Source: Actinomycetota bacterium
GTDB lineage: Bacteria; Actinomycetota; Thermoleophilia; Gaiellales; Gaiellaceae
DNA: 34,125 bases
Assembly (NCBI GenBank): GCA_005888365.1
Contig: VAWZ01000103.1
Span: 9,303-43,427 of the forward strand
Direction: 5' to 3'
Numbering within the stretch: position 1 is the first letter of the stretch; each line of letters opens with the position of its first letter. The notes under the pieces are model-generated. The model did no database searches, was not told the origin of the DNA, and saw only the letters and a program-made list of their open reading frames with translations. Made by a program: the position numbers and the translations under genes. Of the stretch, positions 6,727-14,364 are shown piece after piece.

Positions 6727-9123
6727 CTAACGAGCGCGCGCGCCCACGATGCCCGGGCGCACGAGGCGCGGCGGCGCGACGAGGCCCGCGTCTTTGATCG
6801 GCGGATTCAACGGCTCCGCCAGCAGCGGCGCGCCAAACGACGCGCGCACCCGCTCCTCGGGCGGCTCGCCGTAGAGCGTCGTCCGCTGCCGCGGAACGCG
6901 CCCCGCCGAGCGGATCAGCTCCTCCATGCGCTCGGGCGGCATCTCCTGCCCGAAGAGCGCTCCGGCCGAACGCGAGATCGACTCGTTCATGAGCGTTCCG
7001 CCGAGGTCGTTGACTCCCGCTCGGAGAGCCTCGCGGGTGCCAGCGGGGCCGAGCTTCACCCACGACGCCTGGACGTTCGTGATCCACGGATGCAGCGCGA
7101 GCCGGCCGACCGCATGCACGAGCAGCGCCTCCCGGAACGTAGGCCCTCGGCGCGCGAGGCCCTTGACGTACATCGGCGCCTCCATCGGCACGAACGGAAG
7201 CGGGACGAACTCGGTGAAGCCCCCCGTCCTGCGCTGTTGCTCGCTGGCCCGAATCAGGTGCCGCGCCCAGCTGCGAGGCGAGTCTGCATGCCCGAACATC
7301 AGCGTCACGTTGGAGCGGAGCCCGGCGCGATGCGCCGTGTCGTGGACCTGGAGCCACTGCTCGGTCGTCACCTTGTCCGGGCAGATGACTCGCCGCACCT
7401 CGTCGTCGAGCACCTCGGCGGCGGTGCCCGGAAGCGAGCCGAGCCCGAGGTCGTGCAGGCGAGCGAGGTACTCCTCGAGCGAGAGACCGAGCGTCGCCGC
7501 CCCCTGCCAGATCTCGAGCGCGGAGAACGCGTGCACGTGGATTCCCGGCACGGCTTCCTTGATCGCGCGAACGACGTCCGCGTAGTAGTCGCCCGTGAAG
7601 GCCGGGTGAATCCCGCCCTGGAGGCAGACCTCGGTCGCCCCCCGCTCCCAAGCCTCCTGCGAGCGGCGGACGATCTCTTCGAGCGGGACGAGGTACGGCG
7701 CGCCGCGCAGGTTCTCGGCGAGCTTTCCCTTGGAGAAGGCGCAGAAGCCGCAGCGGAAGTAGCACACGTTCGTGTACTGGATGTTTCGGGTGACGACGTA
7801 GGTGACCTCGTCGCCGCACACCTCGCGCCGAAGCCGGTCGGCGGCCACGAAGACGCGGTGTGCTTCCCCGCCGCGGGCCCCGAGCAGGCGCGTCAGCTCG
7901 TCCTCGCCGAGCTCGTCCCCCGCGAGGCCGAGCGGAAGCGCGTCGCGCTGCACGAGGAACGGGATCGCCCCGAGCTCGCCAGGCGCCCAGGCATCGTCTC
8001 GCGCATGGCCGGTCGCGTCGGCCGCACGCCGGACGAAAGGCGCCACTGTGGGATCGCACCAGCGTTCGAGCCCGGCGACGTACTCGGGGTAGATCGGTAG
8101 CCTCGGCGCGAGCTCGAGCCCGCGGCTATGCGTCGCTTCGGCCAGACGCGCCATCTCGGGCCAGGGCGCCTCGGGGTTGACATGGTCGACCGTGACCGGG
8201 GAGACACCGCCCCAGTCGTCGATCCCTGCGTCGAGAAGCCTTGGAAAATCGTCGTAGGCCAGATTCGGCGGCGCCTGGATGTGCCATTCGGCGCCGAGGA
8301 CGATCCGAGCGACCGCGACCGTCCAGAGGTGCTCCTCGAGGGACGGCTCGGAATGCGCCGCCATCCGCGTCCCCGGCTTCGCGCGGAAGTTCTGGACGAT
8401 CACCTCCTGGATGTGCCCGTACTCCTCGCCCAGCGCTCTCAGGGCGAGCAGTGCGTCGACCCGCTCCTCCCGTGTCTCGCCGATCCCGATCAGGATCCCG
8501 CTCGTGAAGGCGATCCGGAGCTCGCCGGCAAGCCCGATCGTCTCGAGGCGACGGGCGGGGGTCTTGTCGGGCGACGCCCAGTGCGGGCCGCCCCTCCCCC
8601 CCAGCCGCTCGGCCGTCGTCTCGAGCATGATCCCCATCGAGGCGCTGACCGGCCGCAGGAGCTCGAGCTCCGCCCGGTTCATCACCCCCGGGTTCAGGTG
8701 AGGGAGAAGCCCAGTTTCCTGGAGGACGAGGTCCGCGCACCGGGCGAGGTACTCGATGGTCGTCTCGCAGCCGAGCCGGGCGAGCTCCTCGCGGGCCACC
8801 TTGTAGCGGAGCTCCGGCCTGTCTCCGAGCGTGAAGAGCGCCTCGCGGCATCGTGCCTCGGCGCCCGCACGAGCGATCTCGAGCACCTCGTGCTCGGTCA
8901 GGAACGCCCGCTCGCCCCGCCGCGGCGGCCGCGCGAACGTGCAGTAGCCGCAGACGTCGCGGCAGAGCTTCGTCAGCGGAATGAAGACCTTCGGCGAGTA
9001 CGTGACGAGCGGCCCGGGTCGTAGCCGCCGGGCCTCCGCGAGGACCTCGTCGAGCGGCGCAGCAAGGAGATCGCCCCAGTCGAGAGCTGAGTCGAGGGCT
9101 GAGTCGAGGGCTGAACCGACCAC
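6727..9123 (-). CDS. fbiC: FbiC: fused CofG-CofH, FO (deazaflavin) synthase
   Basis: A 798-aa protein containing two radical-SAM enzymes. The CofG half has CRDVCGYCTF (CxxxCxxC, Cys54/58/61) and the CofH half begins near residue 430 with CYFRCGFCAF around 453-460. Together they make 7,8-didemethyl-8-hydroxy-5-deazariboflavin, the chromophore of coenzyme F420, from tyrosine and a flavin precursor. The fused order is the one known in actinobacteria, and the length is slightly below the mycobacterial form. The only in-frame start is GTG 9123, which places three copies of a 12-bp repeat (SALD) at the N-terminus. The other F420 genes (cofC, fbiA, fbiB) are not in the window. The product would serve the LLM oxidoreductase at 27.8 kb. 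It is divergent from the YCII gene. Confidence 0.95.
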   Translation of the reverse strand: MVGSALDSALDSALDWGDLLAAPLDEVLAEARRLRPGPLVTYSPKVFIPLTKLCRDVCGYCTFARPPRRGERAFLTEHEVLEIARAGAEARCREALFTLGDRPELRYKVAREELARLGCETTIEYLARCADLVLQETGLLPHLNPGVMNRAELELLRPVSASMGIMLETTAERLGGRGGPHWASPDKTPARRLETIGLAGELRIAFTSGILIGIGETREERVDALLALRALGEEYGHIQEVIVQNFRAKPGTRMAAHSEPSLEEHLWTVAVARIVLGAEWHIQAPPNLAYDDFPRLLDAGIDDWGGVSPVTVDHVNPEAPWPEMARLAEATHSRGLELAPRLPIYPEYVAGLERWCDPTVAPFVRRAADATGHARDDAWAPGELGAIPFLVQRDALPLGLAGDELGEDELTRLLGARGGEAHRVFVAADRLRREVCGDEVTYVVTRNIQYTNVCYFRCGFCAFSKGKLAENLRGAPYLVPLEEIVRRSQEAWERGATEVCLQGGIHPAFTGDYYADVVRAIKEAVPGIHVHAFSALEIWQGAATLGLSLEEYLARLHDLGLGSLPGTAAEVLDDEVRRVICPDKVTTEQWLQVHDTAHRAGLRSNVTLMFGHADSPRSWARHLIRASEQQRRTGGFTEFVPLPFVPMEAPMYVKGLARRGPTFREALLVHAVGRLALHPWITNVQASWVKLGPAGTREALRAGVNDLGGTLMNESISRSAGALFGQEMPPERMEELIRSAGRVPRQRTTLYGEPPEERVRASFGAPLLAEPLNPPIKDAGLVAPPRLVRPGIVGARAR
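9079..9114. repeat. 12-bp tandem repeat, three copies, inside fbiC N-terminus
   Basis: gtcgagagctga, gtcgagggctga, gtcgagggctga are three head-to-tail 12-mers. On the minus strand they encode SALD three times directly after the fbiC start. The unit is a multiple of three, so copy-number change would keep the frame. Confidence 0.9.
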
Positions 9124-9241
9124 CCGCCTATCGTGTCACGCGGGTCGTGTCGACCGTCGAGGCGCAGGATCGCGGTCGACCGGCGACGGTCTCGCTCGTC
9201 GTATGGACACACGACGGCAAGAGAGAGAGAAGGGAGGAGAG

Positions 9242-9586
9242 ATGAGGTTCCTGTTCCTGATCCACGGCGACACCGATGGTGAGGCGGCACTGAGCGTGGG
9301 CGACCGTCGCGCGATCGTCGAACAGCACTTTGCCTTCGCCGACATGCTGCGCGAGAGAGGCGCACATGTCGCGGGCGAGGCGCTCGAGGCCGGCGACTCG
9401 GCGGCCGTCGTGCGTCCCGGGTCGAATCCCCTCGTCACCGACGGTCCGTTCGCCGAGACGAAGGAGGCGATCGGCGGCTTCTACCTCGTCGACTGTGCGA
9501 GTCGCGAGGAGGCGCTCGAGCTGGCCGCTCGAGTCCCGCAGAGCCCGGGCGTCGCCGTCGAGGTGCTCAAGGTCGCCGAGTTCTAA
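9242..9586 (+). CDS. YCII-related (DGPF domain) protein
   Basis: A 114-aa protein. The motif VTDGPFAETKEAIGGFYLVD is the DGPF signature of the YCII superfamily, in the usual place, and MRFLFLIHGDTD is the normal N-terminus. The ORF track extends it upstream to 8981, but the ATG at 9242 has a very strong ribosome site (GGGAGGAGAG). Family members are small ferredoxin-fold proteins, many with no known reaction and often next to extracytoplasmic-function sigma factor genes. No sigma factor is seen here. It is divergent from fbiC and about 110 bp upstream of the aminotransferase-like gene. Confidence 0.85.
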   Translation: MRFLFLIHGDTDGEAALSVGDRRAIVEQHFAFADMLRERGAHVAGEALEAGDSAAVVRPGSNPLVTDGPFAETKEAIGGFYLVDCASREEALELAARVPQSPGVAVEVLKVAEF

Positions 9587-9698
9587 GCGCGAGCCCTGCT
9601 TGATGCGCATGCACGCGTCGGCCGTGAGGGTGGAGCGTGTAAGCGCTTGCCGCCTTTAACGGGCAGTACACTCCGGGCGACGAAAGGGGGCGTCCGCG

Positions 9699-10853
9699 AT
9701 GTCCGTTCGACGCCTCGAGCACATCCCCGGGTTCAGCATCGACCGTGTAGCCGCCGCGGCAGGCGACGACCCAGACGTCCTCCGTCTGGAGAACCTCGAC
9801 ACCGACATCCCTCCGCCGGCAGAGGCGATAGAGGCGACGCGGGCGGCGATCGGCGAGGACGAAGCGAACAGCTGGTTGCCCTTCACTGGCCGCGACGATC
9901 TCAAGGAGTCGGTAGCCGCATACATCGAGCGCCGCGGCGGGCCTCGCTATGGACGCGGAGAGATCGTGATCACGTGCGGCGAAGGCGATGCGATGCTGAA
10001 CGCCCTCTTTTGCCTGACGGATCCTGGAGACGAGGTTGTGCTCACCGATCCGACGTACGCCGGGATGCTCAACCGTGTCCGGCTTGTCGGCGCAAGCCCG
10101 CGGCTCGTATCGCTCCGCGTCGTCGACGGAGAGTGGCGGCTCGATCTCGAAGCATTGTCGGCCGCGGCCGGCGAGCGCACGCGCGTCGTCTTCGTCAACA
10201 ACGCGTCGTTCCCGACCGGGTGGGTTGCGAGCGACGAGGAGTGGGATGCCATCGCCTCGATGTGCCGCGAGCACGATCTCTGGCTTCTCTACTGGGCCGG
10301 ATACGAGTGCGTCCTCTTCGACGGCCGGCCGATCCGGCAGCCAGCGGCGCTTCCTGGCATGCGGGATCGAACGGTCACCATCGGCGCGCCTACACTCGAG
10401 CAACGCATGATCGGCTGGCGGGTCGGCTGGGTCGTCGCACCGGGCGAGCTCGCAAACGACGTCTCACGTGTCCACATCTACAACGGACTCGTGGCGAGCG
10501 GATTCGCGCAGATTGGAGCTCGAGTCGCACTCCACCTGCCCGACGACCACTTGGATGCGGCCAACGGGGAGTACCAGCGGCGCCGCGACGAGACGCTCCG
10601 CGCGCTCGACGGCCTGCCTGCAGTGCGCCCGGCCGGAGGCTGGTCGCTCCTGCTCGACATCGCCGCCCTCGGGCTGGACTGCGTCGAGGTCTCCAACCGC
10701 CTCCTCGAGGAGAAGGTCGCTGCCACGCCGATGCGGGGCTGGGGCGGAGAGATCGCGGACCGACACGTGCGCTTCGTCTTCAGCAACGAGCCGGTCGAGC
10801 GGCTGGCGCTCCTTGGTCCACGCGTCCGGGCTGCGCTGACCGCAGCTTCGTAA
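9699..10853 (+). CDS. Aminotransferase class I/II-fold protein lacking the catalytic lysine
   Basis: A 384-aa protein with the layout of fold-type I aminotransferases: GRDDLKESVAAYIERRGG, IVITCGEGDAMLNALFCLTD, PGDEVVLTDPTYAGM, and GWRVGWVVAP, all in register. The PLP residues are changed. The Schiff-base lysine position (six residues before the GWR glycine) is Leu233 in APTLEQRMIGWR. The pyridine-nitrogen aspartate is Trp199 in LLYWAGYE. The Asn of the NPTG loop is Phe171 in SFPTG. The whole protein has only two lysines (in DDLKES and LEEKVA), neither at the active site. The frame is intact on both sides, so this is not a frameshift. I infer a non-catalytic or repurposed protein. -10 TACACT and GAAAGGGGG lie upstream. 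It precedes a fold-type II PLP dehydratase on the same strand. Confidence 0.8.
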   Translation: MSVRRLEHIPGFSIDRVAAAAGDDPDVLRLENLDTDIPPPAEAIEATRAAIGEDEANSWLPFTGRDDLKESVAAYIERRGGPRYGRGEIVITCGEGDAMLNALFCLTDPGDEVVLTDPTYAGMLNRVRLVGASPRLVSLRVVDGEWRLDLEALSAAAGERTRVVFVNNASFPTGWVASDEEWDAIASMCREHDLWLLYWAGYECVLFDGRPIRQPAALPGMRDRTVTIGAPTLEQRMIGWRVGWVVAPGELANDVSRVHIYNGLVASGFAQIGARVALHLPDDHLDAANGEYQRRRDETLRALDGLPAVRPAGGWSLLLDIAALGLDCVEVSNRLLEEKVAATPMRGWGGEIADRHVRFVFSNEPVERLALLGPRVRAALTAAS

Positions 10854-10887
10854 GCGCCTCGCCGGTTCAGCTACCGTCGCGCGAAGG

Positions 10888-11895
10888 GTGGAGTGGGGGG
10901 TCCCCACATTGGCCGACGTCCTCGTGGCGCGCCGTCGCATCGCACCTCACCTTCGACCGACTCCGCTCTATCGCTACGCAGGTCTCGACGAGCTGCTCGG
11001 AGCCGACGTCTTCCTGAAGCACGAGAACCACCAGCCGGTCGGCGCCTTCAAGGTCCGGGGCGGCGTCAATCTCGTCTCCCAGCTCACGGACAGCGAGCGG
11101 AAGCGCGGAGTCATCGCAGCCTCGACCGGAAACCACGGGCAGTCGGTCGCCTTCGCCGCTCGGCTCTTCGGCGTCCGGGCGACGATCTGCGTCCCCGAAT
11201 GCGCGAACCGGGTCAAGGTCGAGGCCATGCGCGGGCTCGGCGCGAAGCTCGTCTTCCACGGCCGGGACTTCGACGACGCCCGCGAGCACTGCGAGCGCCT
11301 CGCCGAGCAGCACGGGTATCGGTACGTGCACTCGGGCAACGAGCCACTCCTGATCGCCGGGGTCGGAACAGAGACGCTCGAGATCCTGGAGGAGGAACCG
11401 CAGATTGATGCAGTCGTCGTGCCGGTTGGTGGTGGAAGCGGCGCTGCCGGCGCGTGCATCGTCGCCAACGCGATCAATCCGGAGGCCCAGGTCATCGGCG
11501 TCCAGTCGTCGGCTGCGCCGACCGCGTATCGCTCCTGGAAGGAGCGTCGACTCGTCGAGGAGCCCATGGAGACGTTCGCCGAAGGGCTGGCCACGCGGAC
11601 GGCGTTCGAGCTCCCACAGAGGATTCTCTGGCAGTGGCTCGACGACTTCGTCCTCGTGACCGATGACGAGATTCGCAAGGCGCAGAGGACGTTGATAACC
11701 GAAACTCGGAACCTGGTGGAAGCCGCGGGCGCAGCGCCACTCGCCGCGGCCTTTCAGCTCCGTGAGCGGATCGCCGGAAAGCGGATCGCGCTCGTCGTGA
11801 GCGGAGGAAACGTCACGCGAGAACAGCTTCTCGACGTGTTGAGCCCCGACCCTGCTGTGCCCGCCGAATCTCGCGAGCTGACGGCGAAGCTCTGA
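10888..11895 (+). CDS. Threonine/serine dehydratase-like PLP enzyme (fold type II)
   Basis: A 335-aa protein in which all PLP landmarks are present: Lys55 in HQPVGAFKVRGG, the STGNHGQS loop, the glycine-rich phosphate loop VPVGGGSGAAG, and the C-terminal SGGN. Family members remove water and ammonia from threonine or serine, or act on related hydroxy-amino acids. There is no C-terminal ACT domain, so it is a short catabolic-type form rather than the feedback-regulated IlvA. An EutB-like role in ectoine use or a racemase are possible alternatives; the sequence does not decide. It starts with GTG 34 bp after the aminotransferase-like gene, so the two are likely cotranscribed. It is convergent with the binding-protein gene, and both stop codons lie in one hairpin. 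Confidence 0.88.
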   Translation: MEWGVPTLADVLVARRRIAPHLRPTPLYRYAGLDELLGADVFLKHENHQPVGAFKVRGGVNLVSQLTDSERKRGVIAASTGNHGQSVAFAARLFGVRATICVPECANRVKVEAMRGLGAKLVFHGRDFDDAREHCERLAEQHGYRYVHSGNEPLLIAGVGTETLEILEEEPQIDAVVVPVGGGSGAAGACIVANAINPEAQVIGVQSSAAPTAYRSWKERRLVEEPMETFAEGLATRTAFELPQRILWQWLDDFVLVTDDEIRKAQRTLITETRNLVEAAGAAPLAAAFQLRERIAGKRIALVVSGGNVTREQLLDVLSPDPAVPAESRELTAKL

Positions 11896-11914
11896 GTAGA
11901 CCTCTCAGAGCTTC
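11886..11914. terminator. Bidirectional terminator shared by convergent genes
   Basis: GAAGCTCTGAG-tagacct-CTCAGAGCTTC is a perfect 11-bp stem with a 7-nt loop. It contains the stop codons of the dehydratase (plus strand) and the binding protein (minus strand), and both proteins therefore end in Lys-Leu. There is no long T-tract in either direction. Confidence 0.6.
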
Positions 11915-13140
11915 TTCGACGTCCAGATCCCTCCGAACGGGGCCCAACGCCCCTTCGTCCAGCGCTGGAGCTGGCCTTGCTGGATCGGAAAGCCGTCGCC
12001 CGGGCCCGTCTTGACCGCGATCCCAGGCAGCAGGAACGGGTTCGAGGGGTCGTTCAGCGACCGTGCCTTCGCCATCAGCCCTGCGCGGGTGGGATTCGCC
12101 CCGAGCCGTTTGAAGAGCGACACCGTCTCGTAGGCGACCGCCATGCCGTACACGTGGTAGACGTCGTTCACGTTCGCGCCCTTCGCGTACTTCGACATGA
12201 TCGCCCGGTACGTGCGCACGCCCGGGTCCTTCTTCCAGCGCTCGTCGGTCGGGTCCTTGAGGAAGTTGAGCGCGACCGTTCCCTCGACCGCCTTGTTCTT
12301 CCCGCCCTCGGAGGCGAGCAGCATGATGTTCGACGCTGCCGAGACCGCGTTGTCGATGACAGCGGGCCTCCACCCCAGGCGGTTGGCGAAGACGTAGGCC
12401 TGGATCGCGAACTTGGGAGTCGCGAAGATCGCGAAGATCCCGGCGTGCGAAGCCTTGAGCTTCGCGACCTGCGAGGAGACGTCGGACGCGGTCACCTCGT
12501 AGGGCTGCGCGGCGACCACCTTCACCCCGGAGGACTGCAGGCCGCGCTTGAACCCTCCGAGCAGGTCCTTCCCGTAGTCGTCGTTCTGGAAGAGGACGCC
12601 GACCTTCCCGCGCTTCTTCGTCTTCGCGAGGTACTGTCCGAGCACCCAGCCCTCGGCCTGGTAGCTCGGCTGGAAACCGATCGTCCACGGGTACTGCGCG
12701 ACGTCGCGCCCGAATGTCGTCGCGCCCGAGGCCGCGAAGAGCTGGGGGATCTTGTGCGCGTTCAGGTAGTCGCGGATCGAGAGATTGACCTCGGTCCCGA
12801 GCGTGTTGAAGATCGCGAAGGCCTTGTCCTGCTCGACGAGCTGGCGCGTGTCCTGAACGGTCTGCGCAGGGTCGTAGCCGTCGTCGAGGTACTTGTACTG
12901 GATCTTCCGCCCGGCGACGCCGCCCTTCGCGTTCACGGAGTCGAAGTAGGCCTTCGCCCCGCGCGCGACGGACGCGTACGCGGCCGCGGGGCCGGTGAGC
13001 GGCGCCGTCCCGCCGAGGAGGATCGTCGTCGACGTGATCCCCGGATCGGCCGCTCGCGTCGCAGGGCTCGCGAGCGCTCCGGGAAGCGCGGCGAGCGCGA
13101 TCACGGCCAGGACAACGGCGGAGAAACTCGTCTTTCTCAT
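11905..13140 (-). CDS. ABC transporter substrate-binding protein, branched-chain amino acid type
   Basis: A 411-aa protein with a signal peptide (VVLAVIALAALPGALASPA) and a Leu/Ile/Val-binding periplasmic-fold body: TTILLGGTAPLTGPAAAYAS at the N-terminus, GRKIQYKYLDDGYDPAQTVQ, and YEVTASDVSSQVAKLKASHA. No lipobox Cys is seen. It captures its ligand outside the cell for the LivHMGF permease encoded just upstream on the same strand, being the last gene of that operon (41 bp after livM). Ribosome site AAAGGAG. Amino acids are the likely ligands, but members of this family also bind amides, urea or aromatic acids. A paralogue is at 30805-32052. Confidence 0.92.
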   Translation of the reverse strand: MRKTSFSAVVLAVIALAALPGALASPATRAADPGITSTTILLGGTAPLTGPAAAYASVARGAKAYFDSVNAKGGVAGRKIQYKYLDDGYDPAQTVQDTRQLVEQDKAFAIFNTLGTEVNLSIRDYLNAHKIPQLFAASGATTFGRDVAQYPWTIGFQPSYQAEGWVLGQYLAKTKKRGKVGVLFQNDDYGKDLLGGFKRGLQSSGVKVVAAQPYEVTASDVSSQVAKLKASHAGIFAIFATPKFAIQAYVFANRLGWRPAVIDNAVSAASNIMLLASEGGKNKAVEGTVALNFLKDPTDERWKKDPGVRTYRAIMSKYAKGANVNDVYHVYGMAVAYETVSLFKRLGANPTRAGLMAKARSLNDPSNPFLLPGIAVKTGPGDGFPIQQGQLQRWTKGRWAPFGGIWTSKKL

Positions 13141-13181
13141 CGCGGGACGGCTCCTTTGGCAGGCGCTGGGCTCGGACGAGG

Positions 13182-14225
13182 TTACCGGCGCCGCGTGAAC
13201 GCCTCCCCGACGCGGCGGAAGAGCCCGCCGACGCCCGAGGGCAGGACGAACATGAGCAGGATGAGGACGACGCCGTAGACGATCGCCGGCCCGCCCGGCT
13301 TCTTCGTCTCGTCGACGAGAAAACCAGGGAGATGGGAGCCCAGGTCTTCACCCTGTGCCCACAGCGGCAGGAACTCGATGAAGATCGCTCCGAAGACGAG
13401 ACCCGACAGGCCGCCGAGCCCGCCGACGACGACTCCGACGAGCAGGAAGATCGAGAGCGCGATCGGAAACGTGTCCGGATTGACGTACGTGTTCGCGACC
13501 GCGAAGAGGGCGCCCGCGACACCCGCGTAGGCAGCGCTGATCCCGAAGGCGAGCGTCTTGTAACGAGCAAGGCTCACCCCGGACGAGACCGCGGCCGTCT
13601 CGCTGTCGCGGACGGCGCGGAAGGCGCGACCGGTGCGGCCCCGCAGGATCAGCCAGGCCACGGCGAAGGCGACGAGCGCGATCGTCCAGGCGAGGTAGTA
13701 GAGCCAGTCGTTGAAGCTCAGCTGCCTGCCGAGGACGGTGACTCCCGTGAGGCCGCCCGTCAGCTCCGGCTTTCCGAAGAGGTTGATCCCCGTGCCGCCG
13801 CCCGTGAAGTCCGCGAAGCGCTTGATCGCGGACGGCATCGCGACCGCGATCGCGAAGGTCGCGAGGGCCAGGTAGAGACCGGAGAGCCGCAAGGCGGGAA
13901 GACCGAAGGCGAGACCGACGAGGCCCGCGACGACCCCCGCGACCGGAATCGTCCAGAAGTCCTCGACCCCGCCGCCGATCGGGCCGCCGAACTGCTCGTT
14001 CCCGACCATGAGGATCGCGGACGTGTAGCCGCCGATCGCCATGAACGCTCCGTGCCCGAGCGAGATCTGACCCGTATACCCCGTGAGGACGTTCAGGCCG
14101 AGGAGCGCGATCAGGTAGATGCCGACGTACGCGTACTGCTGCGCCTTGAAGTCGCTGACGAAAGTCGGCAGGACCGCGACGAAGACGACGAAGGCTGCGA
14201 ACGCGACGAAGCCGAGCCGGCTCAT
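13182..14225 (-). CDS. livM: Branched-chain amino acid ABC transporter permease LivM
   Basis: A 347-aa inner-membrane permease with about 8-10 hydrophobic segments. The family signature GYTGQISLGHGAFMAIGGYTSA is near residue 50, and the cytoplasmic EAA-like loop FRAVRDSETAAVSSGVSLARYKTLAFG contacts the ATPases. It pairs with LivH to form the channel. Its ATG lies inside a 13-bp perfect hairpin with no visible Shine-Dalgarno, and it is separated from livH by 139 bp of hairpins, which is unusual for an operon otherwise this tightly packed. Confidence 0.93.
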   Translation of the reverse strand: MSRLGFVAFAAFVVFVAVLPTFVSDFKAQQYAYVGIYLIALLGLNVLTGYTGQISLGHGAFMAIGGYTSAILMVGNEQFGGPIGGGVEDFWTIPVAGVVAGLVGLAFGLPALRLSGLYLALATFAIAVAMPSAIKRFADFTGGGTGINLFGKPELTGGLTGVTVLGRQLSFNDWLYYLAWTIALVAFAVAWLILRGRTGRAFRAVRDSETAAVSSGVSLARYKTLAFGISAAYAGVAGALFAVANTYVNPDTFPIALSIFLLVGVVVGGLGGLSGLVFGAIFIEFLPLWAQGEDLGSHLPGFLVDETKKPGGPAIVYGVVLILLMFVLPSGVGGLFRRVGEAFTRRR

Positions 14226-14251
14226 AGGCGGGTTTCCGGCCTATGAGCCGG
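14217..14251. promoter_or_regulatory. Hairpin containing the livM start codon
   Basis: CCGGCTCATAGGC and GCCTATGAGCCGG form a perfect 13-bp stem with a 9-nt loop. On the minus strand the livM ATG lies in the 3' arm (GCCTATGAGCCGG), so folding would hide the start codon. Confidence 0.7.
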
Positions 14252-14263
14252 TGGTGGAGGGGT

Positions 14264-14287
14264 GTGGGGAACCCGGAGGTTCCCCAC
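14264..14287. repeat. REP-like hairpin, GTGGGGAACC type
   Basis: GTGGGGAACC-CGGA-GGTTCCCCAC is a perfect 10-bp stem with a tetraloop. It is the second of three palindromes packed between livH and livM, and shares the GGGGAA/TTCCCC core with the next one. Confidence 0.75.
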
Positions 14288-14304
14288 GCTCTCGAGAAGA
14301 AGGG

Positions 14305-14341
14305 GGGTGCGCGGGGGAAACATGGTTTCCCCCGCGCACCC
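14305..14341. repeat. REP-like hairpin, 17-bp stem with GGGGGAAAC core
   Basis: The arm GGGTGCGCGGGGGAAAC and its exact reverse complement form a 17-bp stem with a 3-nt ATG loop, 23 bp after the livH stop. It is very stable. It could slow RNA decay of the upstream livGFH part or reduce read-through into livM. Confidence 0.8.
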
Positions 14342-14364
14342 GAGCCGAAGGCGAGCGTTGCGTC

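Noticed and set aside
10888-10912. GTGGGGGGTCCCCAC hairpin as an operator for the dehydratase gene
   Set aside because: A short GC-only stem with a 3-nt loop inside the first codons can arise from base composition; no second copy or partner site is seen.
11813-13570. 585-codon minus ORF overlapping the binding protein and livM
   Set aside because: Low-complexity Ser/Arg translation in the wrong frame over two well-supported genes.
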